NCBI GenBank assembly: GCA_002438075.1
Contig: DJSQ01000166.1
Coordinates: forward strand, 1 to 8,126
DNA: 8,126 nucleotides
Source: Clostridiales bacterium UBA6330
GTDB lineage: Bacteria > Bacillota > Clostridia > Oscillospirales > CAG-272
Direction: 5' to 3'
Made by a program: the position numbers and the translations under genes. The notes below the pieces were generated by a model. The model ran no database searches, had not been told where the DNA came from, and saw only the letters and a list, made by a program, of their open reading frames with translations. This document shows positions 1-6,835 of the stretch, piece by piece. Each line of letters opens with the position of its first letter. Positions within the stretch are counted from its first letter, which is position 1.

Positions 1-596
1 ATCTGCGCCTGAATGGAAACGTCCAATGCCGACACAGGCTCATCACAGATTACCAGCTTCGGTTTGACTGCCAGCGCCCGTGCAATGCAGATTCTCTGTC
101 GCTGTCCGCCCGAAAACTCGTGTGGGTAACGGTCAAAGAACTGCGCCCTCAGACCGCATCGGTGCATGATGTTCAGCACATAGGAATGCACCTCAGAGGC
201 GGGAACAATATGATGTACCCGCACGGCTTCGGAAATAATGTTTCCCACGGTCATTCTCGGCGGCAGGCTGGAATAGGGGTCCTGAAAGATCAGCTGAATA
301 TCGGTTCGGTACTTCTGCATTTCCGTCTTCTTCAGATGCGTGATATCCGTACCGTCAAACACAACCTTACCGCCCAGCGGATCGTAAAGCCGCAGGATGG
401 TTCTGCCGAGTGTGGTTTTTCCGCACCCCGACTCTCCCACCACACCGATGGTGGTTCCCCGCTCGACCTCAAATGAAACACCGTCCACCGCCCGCAGATA
501 GGTCACGGGCTTTCCGAACAGGTTCTTTTCAATCGGGAAATAGGTTTTCAGGTTCTCGACCTTGAGCAAAGGAGTGGTTTCGCTTGCTTTATTCAT
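1..596 (-). CDS. oppF: Oligopeptide ABC transporter ATP-binding protein OppF (N-terminal part, cut by window edge)
   Basis: This is the second ATPase of the peptide importer. It binds and hydrolyses ATP at the cytoplasmic face as a partner of OppD. I translated it from the ATG at 596 (starts MNKASETTPLLKVENLKTYF); 198 residues are present before the left edge. Visible motifs are Walker A GESGCGKT (54-61), Q-loop FQDP (104-107), signature FSGGQRQR (161-168), Walker B LVICDE (181-186) and D-loop SALD (189-192). The H-loop and C-terminal oligopeptide domain lie outside the window. The start overlaps the oppD stop by 8 bases, and a purine-rich SD (GGGAGGGG, 603-610) sits 6 bases upstream, so translation is coupled. 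A small oddity is SLPPRM after the Q-loop (111-115), where OppF proteins usually have SLNPRM. DppF is an equally good name, because substrate class cannot be read from the ATPase. Confidence 0.95.
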   Translation of the reverse strand, partial: MNKASETTPLLKVENLKTYFPIEKNLFGKPVTYLRAVDGVSFEVERGTTIGVVGESGCGKTTLGRTILRLYDPLGGKVVFDGTDITHLKKTEMQKYRTDIQLIFQDPYSSLPPRMTVGNIISEAVRVHHIVPASEVHSYVLNIMHRCGLRAQFFDRYPHEFSGGQRQRICIARALAVKPKLVICDEPVSALDVSIQAQ

Positions 597-2001
597 GGCT
601 TTCCCCTCCCTCTTTCTTTTCCGTGCGCGCCTTTTTCTCCGCGCGTGCTTTTTCTGCTCCTATAATCAGGCATTCTCCCATGAGCAGTCCGTCCGACAGC
701 TTTTTACCGATAAACCGTCCCGCGCGCCATGCAAGGCAGAGCGTCTTTCCGGTCAGGTCGACCAGCTTCTCACACAGTCCCTCTTCCTCGGTCGGCTCCA
801 CAGGGGCGCTCTCTGCTTGACTTGCCCGCTTTGCCGCATTTTCGGCGGCGAGTGTTTCCGCACGGTAGCAGGCAACGGTATGCGTTGGCGTGATTGCAAC
901 ATCGGGCGGGTAAGTCCCGCGGCATTCCTCGCAAACGCGATTGCACCGTCCTCTGAAGTAGCAGTGGTCCGGCATATTGATGGGGCTCGGCACCTGCCCG
1001 GGGATGGAATACAGCGGTTCATCGGTGCTTGCGTTTATCATCGGCTTGCTTCGCTGAAGTCCGACCGTATAAGGATGCAACGGATTATGGAAGATCTCCC
1101 GAACCGTTCCCTTTTCAATCGCACGTCCCGCATACATCACCACGACCTCGTCCGCCATTTCGGCAATGACCCCAAGGTCGTGCGTAATGAGCATGATGGA
1201 ACACCCCTCCGTTTTTTGCAGATCGCGGAGTAGCTCCAGAATCTGTGCCTGAATGGTTACATCCAGTGCCGTAGTCGGTTCATCCGCGATAATCAGCTTC
1301 GGCTTTCCCGCAAGCGCCATTGCAATCATGACGCGCTGTCGCATACCGCCCGACAGCTCATGCGGATAGGATTCGTAGGTGTGCTCCGGCATCGCAATTC
1401 CAACCTTGCGGAGCATTTCAATGCTGTACGCCTTTGCCGCTTCCTTGCTGATATCGGGTGTATGCAGGAAGGAGACCTCGTCCAGCTGGTAGCCGATGGT
1501 AAACACCGGATTGAGGCTGGTCATCGGCTCCTGAAAGATCATCGTAATGTCCTTACCGCGGATTTTGTACATCGCCTCGGTCGGCATTTTCGCAATGTCA
1601 TAGCCGAGTGTACGTCCTTCCGCATCGGTCCCGAGATTGCCCGGGTTGAAGCGAATCTGTCCGCCGACAATCTGTCCCTGCGGCCCCTGCACCAATTGCA
1701 TGATGGAAAGAGAGGTCACGCTCTTGCCGCACCCCGATTCTCCCACCACACCGACAATCTTGTTCTTCGGAATATCAAACGACACGCCGTTGACCGACAT
1801 CACCGTCCCGTTATCTGTAAAGAAACAGGTTTTCAGATTGTCGATTTCAATAATATTGTTCGGGTCCCGCATCGGAACAGTGTATTCCTGCGGTGCCTTT
1901 TTCCGCCGCTTCTCCGCTTCGTAGTACTTCATCTGTCGAATGTTGTAGCGGATAATCCGACGGCTTTCCCGAACGGAAAGATACTGACTGTTTTTCTTCA
2001 T
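589..2001 (-). CDS. oppD: Oligopeptide ABC transporter ATP-binding protein OppD, with N- and C-terminal extensions
   Basis: First ATPase of the importer (470 aa against about 320-360 usual). Motifs: Walker A GESGCGKS (87-94), Q-loop FQEP (156-159), signature LSGGM (216-220), Walker B LIIADE (236-241), D-loop ALD (245-247) and H-loop His274. The C-terminal oligopeptide domain (about 308-380) has C347, C353, C357, C360 and C378. OppD/DppD relatives bind a [4Fe-4S] cluster with four cysteines in this region, so a cluster is likely. Two extensions are unusual. Residues 1-45 are basic (13 K/R against 4 E in the first 40) and precede the normal start of the domain. Residues about 385-470 form a Glu-rich linker, a possible amphipathic helix (409-450) and a Lys/Glu tail. 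The start at 2001 is supported by the SD GAGGAAG (2008-2014), 6 bases upstream within the end of oppC. Met44 would remove the N-terminal extension but I prefer 2001. Only 3 bases separate the oppC stop from this ATG. Confidence 0.95.
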   Translation of the reverse strand: MKKNSQYLSVRESRRIIRYNIRQMKYYEAEKRRKKAPQEYTVPMRDPNNIIEIDNLKTCFFTDNGTVMSVNGVSFDIPKNKIVGVVGESGCGKSVTSLSIMQLVQGPQGQIVGGQIRFNPGNLGTDAEGRTLGYDIAKMPTEAMYKIRGKDITMIFQEPMTSLNPVFTIGYQLDEVSFLHTPDISKEAAKAYSIEMLRKVGIAMPEHTYESYPHELSGGMRQRVMIAMALAGKPKLIIADEPTTALDVTIQAQILELLRDLQKTEGCSIMLITHDLGVIAEMADEVVVMYAGRAIEKGTVREIFHNPLHPYTVGLQRSKPMINASTDEPLYSIPGQVPSPINMPDHCYFRGRCNRVCEECRGTYPPDVAITPTHTVACYRAETLAAENAAKRASQAESAPVEPTEEEGLCEKLVDLTGKTLCLAWRAGRFIGKKLSDGLLMGECLIIGAEKARAEKKARTEKKEGGESHE

Positions 2002-2004
2002 GGT

Positions 2005-3099
2005 TTACTTCCTCGCCTTCGGGTCCATTGCGTCGCGCAGTCCGTCACCGATAAAGTTGAAGCCCAGAACCGCGATCACAATCATAAAGCCTGCGGGCAA
2101 CCACATATTGAGGTGATAGCTCAGCACCTGCGGGTCATTCGCCGTCGCAATCATGGTTCCCCATGCCGCCTTCGGAAGCTGCACCCCAAGACCAAGGTAG
2201 CTAAGCGTGGATTCGTAGAGAATCACACTGCCCAAGCCAAGCGTCATGGAAACAATCAGCTGCGGCATGACATTCGGAATCAGGTGCAGAAAAATTTTCC
2301 GTCCCGTCGGAATTCCCATCACCTCGGTTGCGGTGATGTACTCCTGCTCACGCAGGGACAGAATCTGTCCGCGTACCAATCTTGCAATCCCACTCCAGCT
2401 GAAGATCGTGATAATCGCCATCAGGATGTAGATTCGCTTATCTGCCTCCACCTGCCATGAGTCAATCACCGCAGAGGCAATCAGCAGAATCGGCAGGGTC
2501 GGGATACAGCTGAAGATATCAACAATTCGCATAATCAGCTGGTCGACCCAGCCGCCGAAGTAACCCGAAATCCCCCCCAGCAGAACGCCGATGAAGGTTT
2601 CGAGAAATACTACGATGAAGCCGATGGTCAGCGAAATTCTGCCGCCGTACATCAGTCTCGTAAATACGTCCATCCCCTTATCATCGGTTCCGAGCAGATG
2701 CTCCTTGTCGGGAGCGGCATAGGAATTGGTTCCGCTCGTGTGCTCCACAACCTCCACAACCTCAACCCGATTGCCGTCTGCATCCTTAACGGGATTTCCG
2801 TCTGCGTCCTTGAGGTCGTAGCTTTTGGTGATTGCCTCGATTACATCACGGCGATCAACCGTTTCCTCGCCCCATGTCGGATAGATAACGGGACCGAGGA
2901 AGGAAAATGCAAACAGGAACACAATCATGAGAAGTCCCACAATGGAAAGCTTGGAGCGGAAAAAGCGCCGCAGGACCAGCCGTGCAGGGCTCATTTCCCG
3001 ATAGCCGGCTTCTTCCTCCTCTTCAAGCTCCGCTTCCCGCAGAGCTTCCTCCTGTAGGTCGCCCGAGGTCACAAGCAACTCATCTTTTTTACGTTCCAT
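2005..3099 (-). CDS. oppC: Oligopeptide ABC transporter permease OppC
   Basis: One of the two membrane channel subunits (364 aa). An N-terminal cytoplasmic tail leads into TM1 (about 51-73), which belongs to the OppC N-terminal domain. An external loop runs to the family motif LLGTDDKGMDVFTR (135-148), followed by the five-helix transport core (about 156-350). The EAA-type coupling loop that contacts the ATPases is at about 252-276 (EYITATEVMGIPTGRKIF). I chose Met at 3099 rather than an in-frame Met 11 codons upstream. GGGAGG (3107-3112) lies 7 bases before 3099, and the oppB stop falls inside that spacer, so the two genes are coupled. Oddities are a very acidic tail (14 D/E and 5 K/R in residues 1-36, including five Glu in a row) and a tandem KDADGNPV/KDADGNRV repeat that lengthens the external loop. 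The DppC or nickel-type alternative is less likely given the OppB/D/F partners. Confidence 0.94.
   Translation of the reverse strand: MERKKDELLVTSGDLQEEALREAELEEEEEAGYREMSPARLVLRRFFRSKLSIVGLLMIVFLFAFSFLGPVIYPTWGEETVDRRDVIEAITKSYDLKDADGNPVKDADGNRVEVVEVVEHTSGTNSYAAPDKEHLLGTDDKGMDVFTRLMYGGRISLTIGFIVVFLETFIGVLLGGISGYFGGWVDQLIMRIVDIFSCIPTLPILLIASAVIDSWQVEADKRIYILMAIITIFSWSGIARLVRGQILSLREQEYITATEVMGIPTGRKIFLHLIPNVMPQLIVSMTLGLGSVILYESTLSYLGLGVQLPKAAWGTMIATANDPQVLSYHLNMWLPAGFMIVIAVLGFNFIGDGLRDAMDPKARK
2764..2811 (-). repeat. 24-base tandem duplication within oppC
   Basis: Two adjacent 24-base units (2788-2811 and 2764-2787) match at 20 of 24 bases and encode KDADGNPV then KDADGNRV (OppC residues 97-112). 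They lie in the external loop between TM1 and the conserved LGTDD motif. The frame is kept, so this looks like an in-frame slippage or duplication that was tolerated or selected. Asp-rich DADGN turns resemble metal-binding loops, but the spacing does not match a full DxDxDG calcium site. Confidence 0.75.
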
Positions 3100-3103
3100 T
3101 CCG

Positions 3104-4111
3104 TCACCTCCCCAGCTTGACCCGGGGATCAACCACCGAGTACATGATATCGGAAAACAGTGTTCCGATGATGGTCAGGACTGCCAGAAACATATTGTAG
3201 CCCATGACAAACGGGATATCGCCATCCTTAAGTGCCTGATAAGCAAGCCGACCGATACCGTCGATTCCGAACACCTGCTCGGTAATCATCATACCGCCGA
3301 ACAGCGACGGCAGGATACCCGCCAGAAGCGTGGCAAGCGGAATCATGGTGTTGCGGAAAGCGTGCTTATAGATAACCGTCTTTTCCGAAAGTCCCTTTGC
3401 CCGTGCTGTGCGAATGTAATCCGCATTGAGGACCTCAAGCGTATTGGTTCTCGTATAACGCATCAGACCGCCGACAGACAGCAAAACACTGACAAAAATC
3501 GGCAGGACCAGATGCTGTGCGATATCTCCGAATTTCGACATCATGCCGGCAAAATTTTCCGCGTAGTCCCGACTTGCATAAAGCAAACCGTTTGCGGGAA
3601 GCCAACCGAGGTCGACCGAAAAAATTTTGATTACGATAGCCGCAAAAAAGTAGGTCGGCAGAGAAAGCCCCAGCATTGTAAAGACCGTAACGGTATAGTC
3701 CCGCACCGAATATTGATGGGTTGCACTTGAAATGCCGAGCGGGATTGCAATCAGAAATTGCAGGATGGTCGCCACGACCGCAATGGCAAAGGAAATCCAC
3801 ATATTCTCTCCGATAACCTGCGCCACGGGCTTTTCATATTTGAAGGAGGTTCCGAGGTCCCCGCGCAGCAGATTCCCCACCCACTTCAGATATCCCTTGA
3901 CGATACCGCCGAAGGATGAATCTCCGATGCCGTACAGCTCCTTGAAGCGTGCAACATCCGCTTCCTTGACAGCACCCGTCTGGAGCTGTGTGCTGAACTT
4001 CAGATCGACATAATCGTTCGGCATCATGCGTACCATCGTGTAAATAATGACGGACACGCCGAACAGAATCACGATTGAGATCAGCAATCGCTTGATAATA
4101 TACTTAAACAT
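3104..4111 (-). CDS. oppB: Oligopeptide ABC transporter permease OppB
   Basis: The other channel subunit (335 aa, slightly longer than the usual 306-320). It opens with MFKYIIKRLL and TM1 (about 8-28), typical of OppB. An external segment follows, including the conserved LLRGDLGTSFKYEKPV (81-96). The permease core starts near 103, with several hydrophobic helices up to about 320. The EAA coupling loop is clear at 231-254 (DYIRTARAKGLSEKTVIYKH then AFRN). The end, VDPRVKLGR, is the usual OppB C-terminus. An in-frame start 14 codons upstream (4153) is possible but would begin inside the intergenic hairpin. Met at 4111 has GGAG 5 bases upstream (4117-4120) and matches family N-termini, so I prefer it. 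The stop lies 4 bases before the oppC start. Confidence 0.95.
   Translation of the reverse strand: MFKYIIKRLLISIVILFGVSVIIYTMVRMMPNDYVDLKFSTQLQTGAVKEADVARFKELYGIGDSSFGGIVKGYLKWVGNLLRGDLGTSFKYEKPVAQVIGENMWISFAIAVVATILQFLIAIPLGISSATHQYSVRDYTVTVFTMLGLSLPTYFFAAIVIKIFSVDLGWLPANGLLYASRDYAENFAGMMSKFGDIAQHLVLPIFVSVLLSVGGLMRYTRTNTLEVLNADYIRTARAKGLSEKTVIYKHAFRNTMIPLATLLAGILPSLFGGMMITEQVFGIDGIGRLAYQALKDGDIPFVMGYNMFLAVLTIIGTLFSDIMYSVVDPRVKLGR
3107..3113 (-). promoter_or_regulatory. Ribosome binding site that fixes the oppC start
   Basis: The minus strand reads GGGGAGG and then 7 bases to the ATG at 3099. The upstream alternative ATG at 3132 would place this SD inside the coding region. The oppB stop TGA (3104-3106) falls between the SD and the ATG, a classic coupling arrangement. 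Confidence 0.75.
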
Positions 4112-4140
4112 TTCTTCTCCGTTTCCTGTTGTGGAAAGTC

Positions 4141-4177
4141 GGACAGTCCCCAACGCCGCCCGGCGTGGGGACCGTTC
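4141..4177 (-). promoter_or_regulatory. Intergenic hairpin between the binding-protein and permease genes
   Basis: GTCCCC (4146-4151) pairs with GGGGAC (4167-4172), and ACGCC (4153-4157) pairs with GGCGT (4162-4166). A single bulged base and a GCCC loop complete an 11-bp GC-rich stem. Weaker pairing extends it to 4141/4177. On the transcribed strand no U-run follows, so it is not a normal terminator. In many binding-protein operons a stem-loop at this place (the malE-malF type is the known example) protects the upstream mRNA from 3' decay and gives more binding protein than permease. That role is inferred here from position and structure. Confidence 0.7.
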
Positions 4178-4187
4178 CGCTGTGTTC

Positions 4188-6806
4188 TCAGCGCTCGGTG
4201 TTTTCGGTCACAAGAGAAACCTTATCCAGCTCGCTTGTCAATCCCTTATACGAGGAAAGCTCGCTTTCCGGTGTCAGGGTGCTGACATCAATTTTGTCGG
4301 TATTATAAGCAAAGAGGTCGTTTCTCTGATAGGTCGGAAGCTCAATGGCAAGCTCCATGACAATGGTCAGCGCCTTTTCGTAAATCGCCTTCCGTTTGTT
4401 CTGGTCAGTCGTTCTTCTGCCCTGGTCAATCAGCTCGGAGAGCTGTTCCACCAGCGCCAGCTCTTCATCGTACTTACCGCCGTTGTTCAGCTTGATCTGC
4501 TTGTAGCCCCAGTTGAGCGTTGAGGTCGCAGTGGAATCCACATGGTAGACCTGATACATATCGGGGTCAATCGTGGAGCCCCATGCCGCCGCCCAAACGG
4601 TCAGGTCACCGGTGGAGAGCTTTTTCAGCGCGTTCGCATCCGTGGAGACGGTAATCTGGAAGCCGACCTGATTCAGCACCTCTCCTGCGTGCCACATTGC
4701 CATCCATGCAGGATGGTCCGTGGTCTCGCCCGCAACCGTGAAGGTATAGCGCAGGACCGAATTCCCCTTCTGGTAAATGCCGTCACCGTTGAGCTGATAG
4801 CCCGCATCCTCCACGAGTCCGCGGATGAATTCCTGCTGTTCTTCACGGGTGAAGGTATCGCCCGCCTTTTTGCCCTTCTTCAGGCAGAACGCCTTGTAGT
4901 CGGGGTTGACGACATCCAGATTTTCCGGCACTTTACCGCCGATATAGGGGTAATATGCCGTTGCCTTTTCGGGATATGCCCAGTTTGCGCGGGACATGGA
5001 ACGATAGATTGCCTTTGCGGTGGTCTTGTAGTAATCCACACACTCCTGCGTGTTGATGCTGTGCATAATCGCCTGACGGACCTTGCGATCGGGCACCTTG
5101 CCGGCATTGATTCCGATGTAACCGTAGCCCGAGGTCTCAATTGAGGTATTTCCGATACCGTCCGCCTTTTTGCCGTCCAGCTCGGTGATGGTTTCCGGCT
5201 TTGCGTTCGGCTCGGCAAAGTCGATCTCCTTGTTGTAAAGCGAATTGAGCATCTGCGCCGAGGATACGACTTGGAACCGTACCTTTTTGATCTTTGCGGG
5301 TCCCATGAGATAATACGGATTCCGCTCAAAGTAGATCAGACCGAGGCTGTAGAAATCACCCGCCTTGATGTCGGTAATTCCGCCGCTCGATTTGCTGGCG
5401 GCATAAGGACCCGCACCGACCGGAACGCCGATCTTATCCGGATTCTTGACCACCTTTTCCATAAAAGTCGTCGAGCCTCTTTCCACACCGAAGTTGGAAA
5501 CATAGTCGAATTTTTGGATATGCTCCTCATCGGAGTAGTAATACATCGGCGCAACCGCGAACGCAAAGTTCCAGATTGCCTTAGGGTCCACGCCGTTGAT
5601 TGTGATGGACAGGACCTCGTTGCCGCTTGTAACCGCACCGTCCGCACCATAGGTCGGAACTGCATATGAGGTTCCGTTGACGGTAACAGCCTGCTCACGG
5701 TTCGCAAAGGTAATTCCCGAAATGTTCGGATACTTCAGTGTTGCAGTGCGGAAGTACTCCTCCATTTCCAGATTGGTAATGTAGGTATGCAACTCGGTCG
5801 CCGTCCCCCAGTACTTCACGACGGTACCGATTCCGTCCGGAATATTCGCATTGAACACGAAGTCGATTGCCTGCTCCTTGCTCCACGATTTGGCATTCGA
5901 TTCGCCGCAGGCATAGGTCAGCTTTTTGTCCTTCTTGCTCCATGTAATGTAGCCCTCGTTGTAGAGGAAGGCTTCCACATCGGAGCCAATCAAACCCGTA
6001 TACTCCGTTTTGTCCTCATCATAAAACTTGATGTCCTGATAGGAGTTGAGCGCATTGGAATAGTCGTTCTCCAATTCCTCGCGGAACAGCTCCGTCGCCT
6101 TGAGATAATCCTGCTCGATATAGGCATAGGAGCTTCCGTTCTTCGTCGCATAGGCGCGCAGAGCGGCGGCAAACGCATCCGCCGTCAGCTCGGGCTGCTC
6201 TTCAAGAAGCTCCTCCGCTGCGCCGACCAGTGCATCAATCCGAGCGGATGCCTTGATTTCAAACTGCTGCATGAAGGTCTTTTGCTCGTTTTCATCCGAT
6301 TCCTGTGTGCGGTACTCCTTCAAGCCAACGATATCGGTGGAATAGATGGTGCTAGAGCCTGTGTACACGGGGTCCAGATAAACATAGAGGTTAAACAGCA
6401 CATCCTTCATCGTCAGCGGCGAGCCGTTGGAAAACTTCACATTGTTTTTCAGGACAAAGAGGTATGTGGTTTTCTGATCCACATCCGGTGTTCCGGTTGT
6501 GGTAATCTGAAGGTCCTTGGTCACAACCGAATACGCGTCACCGTAGGTGTAGGAGCCGTTTTTGTCGTTTCCGAGCATGGATATCTGCGTCATGCCAACT
6601 ACATTGCTGTCCGTTGCAGAGGTCGAAAAGAAGGGATTGAACACCTTATCAACCTCAAGCGTTGAAAACACCAGCGGGTCGGTTTCATTGTCATACGCCT
6701 TGCCGTTTTCCTTAGCAGAGTTACAGCCGCCACAGCCTGCGAAGCCGAACAGCATTGCGCCGCACAGGAAAACAGACAACAGCCTTCCGATCAGTTTGTT
6801 TTTCAT
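4188..6806 (-). CDS. Peptide-binding lipoprotein, SBP_bac_5 family (OppA/DppA-like), unusually large
   Basis: Extracytoplasmic solute receptor of the importer (872 aa against about 520-600 usual). The signal peptide ends in the lipobox FAGC with Cys25 as the lipid anchor, followed by a Gly/Cys/Asn-rich linker. Family 5 landmarks are all visible: LVFSTLEVDKVFNPFF (45-60); TYLFVLKNNVKFSNGSPLT with DVLFNLYVYLDP (114-146); VGAGPY (463-468); the YFERNPYY region (492-499); DFAEPNAKPET (529-539); YGYIGIN with DRKVRQAIMHSIN (561-585); and the late WAAAWGSTIDPDMYQVYH segment (738-755). Most of the excess length lies at about 160-440, including a helical, Glu-rich stretch at about 187-250. The SD AAGGAG (6815-6820) sits 8 bases before the ATG. 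It follows gene 1 by only 29 bases, so they are co-transcribed. Substrate is inferred as an oligopeptide from the OppBCDF partners; glycan or nickel binding is not excluded by sequence alone. Confidence 0.94.
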   Translation of the reverse strand: MKNKLIGRLLSVFLCGAMLFGFAGCGGCNSAKENGKAYDNETDPLVFSTLEVDKVFNPFFSTSATDSNVVGMTQISMLGNDKNGSYTYGDAYSVVTKDLQITTTGTPDVDQKTTYLFVLKNNVKFSNGSPLTMKDVLFNLYVYLDPVYTGSSTIYSTDIVGLKEYRTQESDENEQKTFMQQFEIKASARIDALVGAAEELLEEQPELTADAFAAALRAYATKNGSSYAYIEQDYLKATELFREELENDYSNALNSYQDIKFYDEDKTEYTGLIGSDVEAFLYNEGYITWSKKDKKLTYACGESNAKSWSKEQAIDFVFNANIPDGIGTVVKYWGTATELHTYITNLEMEEYFRTATLKYPNISGITFANREQAVTVNGTSYAVPTYGADGAVTSGNEVLSITINGVDPKAIWNFAFAVAPMYYYSDEEHIQKFDYVSNFGVERGSTTFMEKVVKNPDKIGVPVGAGPYAASKSSGGITDIKAGDFYSLGLIYFERNPYYLMGPAKIKKVRFQVVSSAQMLNSLYNKEIDFAEPNAKPETITELDGKKADGIGNTSIETSGYGYIGINAGKVPDRKVRQAIMHSINTQECVDYYKTTAKAIYRSMSRANWAYPEKATAYYPYIGGKVPENLDVVNPDYKAFCLKKGKKAGDTFTREEQQEFIRGLVEDAGYQLNGDGIYQKGNSVLRYTFTVAGETTDHPAWMAMWHAGEVLNQVGFQITVSTDANALKKLSTGDLTVWAAAWGSTIDPDMYQVYHVDSTATSTLNWGYKQIKLNNGGKYDEELALVEQLSELIDQGRRTTDQNKRKAIYEKALTIVMELAIELPTYQRNDLFAYNTDKIDVSTLTPESELSSYKGLTSELDKVSLVTENTER

Positions 6807-6835
6807 TTTTCTATCTCCTTTATTGTATTACAGAT

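Noticed and set aside
421..1755. Near-identical 28-base stretches at 421-448 and 1728-1755 (one mismatch), considered as a repeat or recombination site
   Set aside because: They encode the Walker A region (VVGESGCGK) of the paralogous OppF and OppD, so conserved protein sequence and shared codon use explain them.
1360..2460. Long (366-codon) open frame on the plus strand opposite oppD and oppC
   Set aside because: It is antisense to two strongly conserved genes, its product is rich in His and Arg with no recognisable domain, and it spans the boundary between the two real genes. It is a by-product of their codon use.
2991..3060. Internal SD-like sequences in the Glu-rich start of oppC, with a possible internal start at Met36
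   Set aside because: Glu codons GAG/GAA naturally mimic an SD, the spacing to the internal ATG is about 17 bases, and the start at 3099 is well supported.
3100..3132. Longer oppC start giving 11 extra residues
   Set aside because: The strong SD and the oppB stop sit inside this stretch, and the next Met at 3099 is properly spaced from the SD.
4112..4153. Longer oppB start giving 14 extra residues
   Set aside because: It would begin within the intergenic hairpin, and the added residues do not resemble OppB N-termini; Met at 4111 has its own SD.
5787..6665. 292-codon plus-strand open frame opposite the binding-protein gene
   Set aside because: It lies wholly inside a real gene on the other strand, shows no recognisable motif, and is best explained as a shadow.
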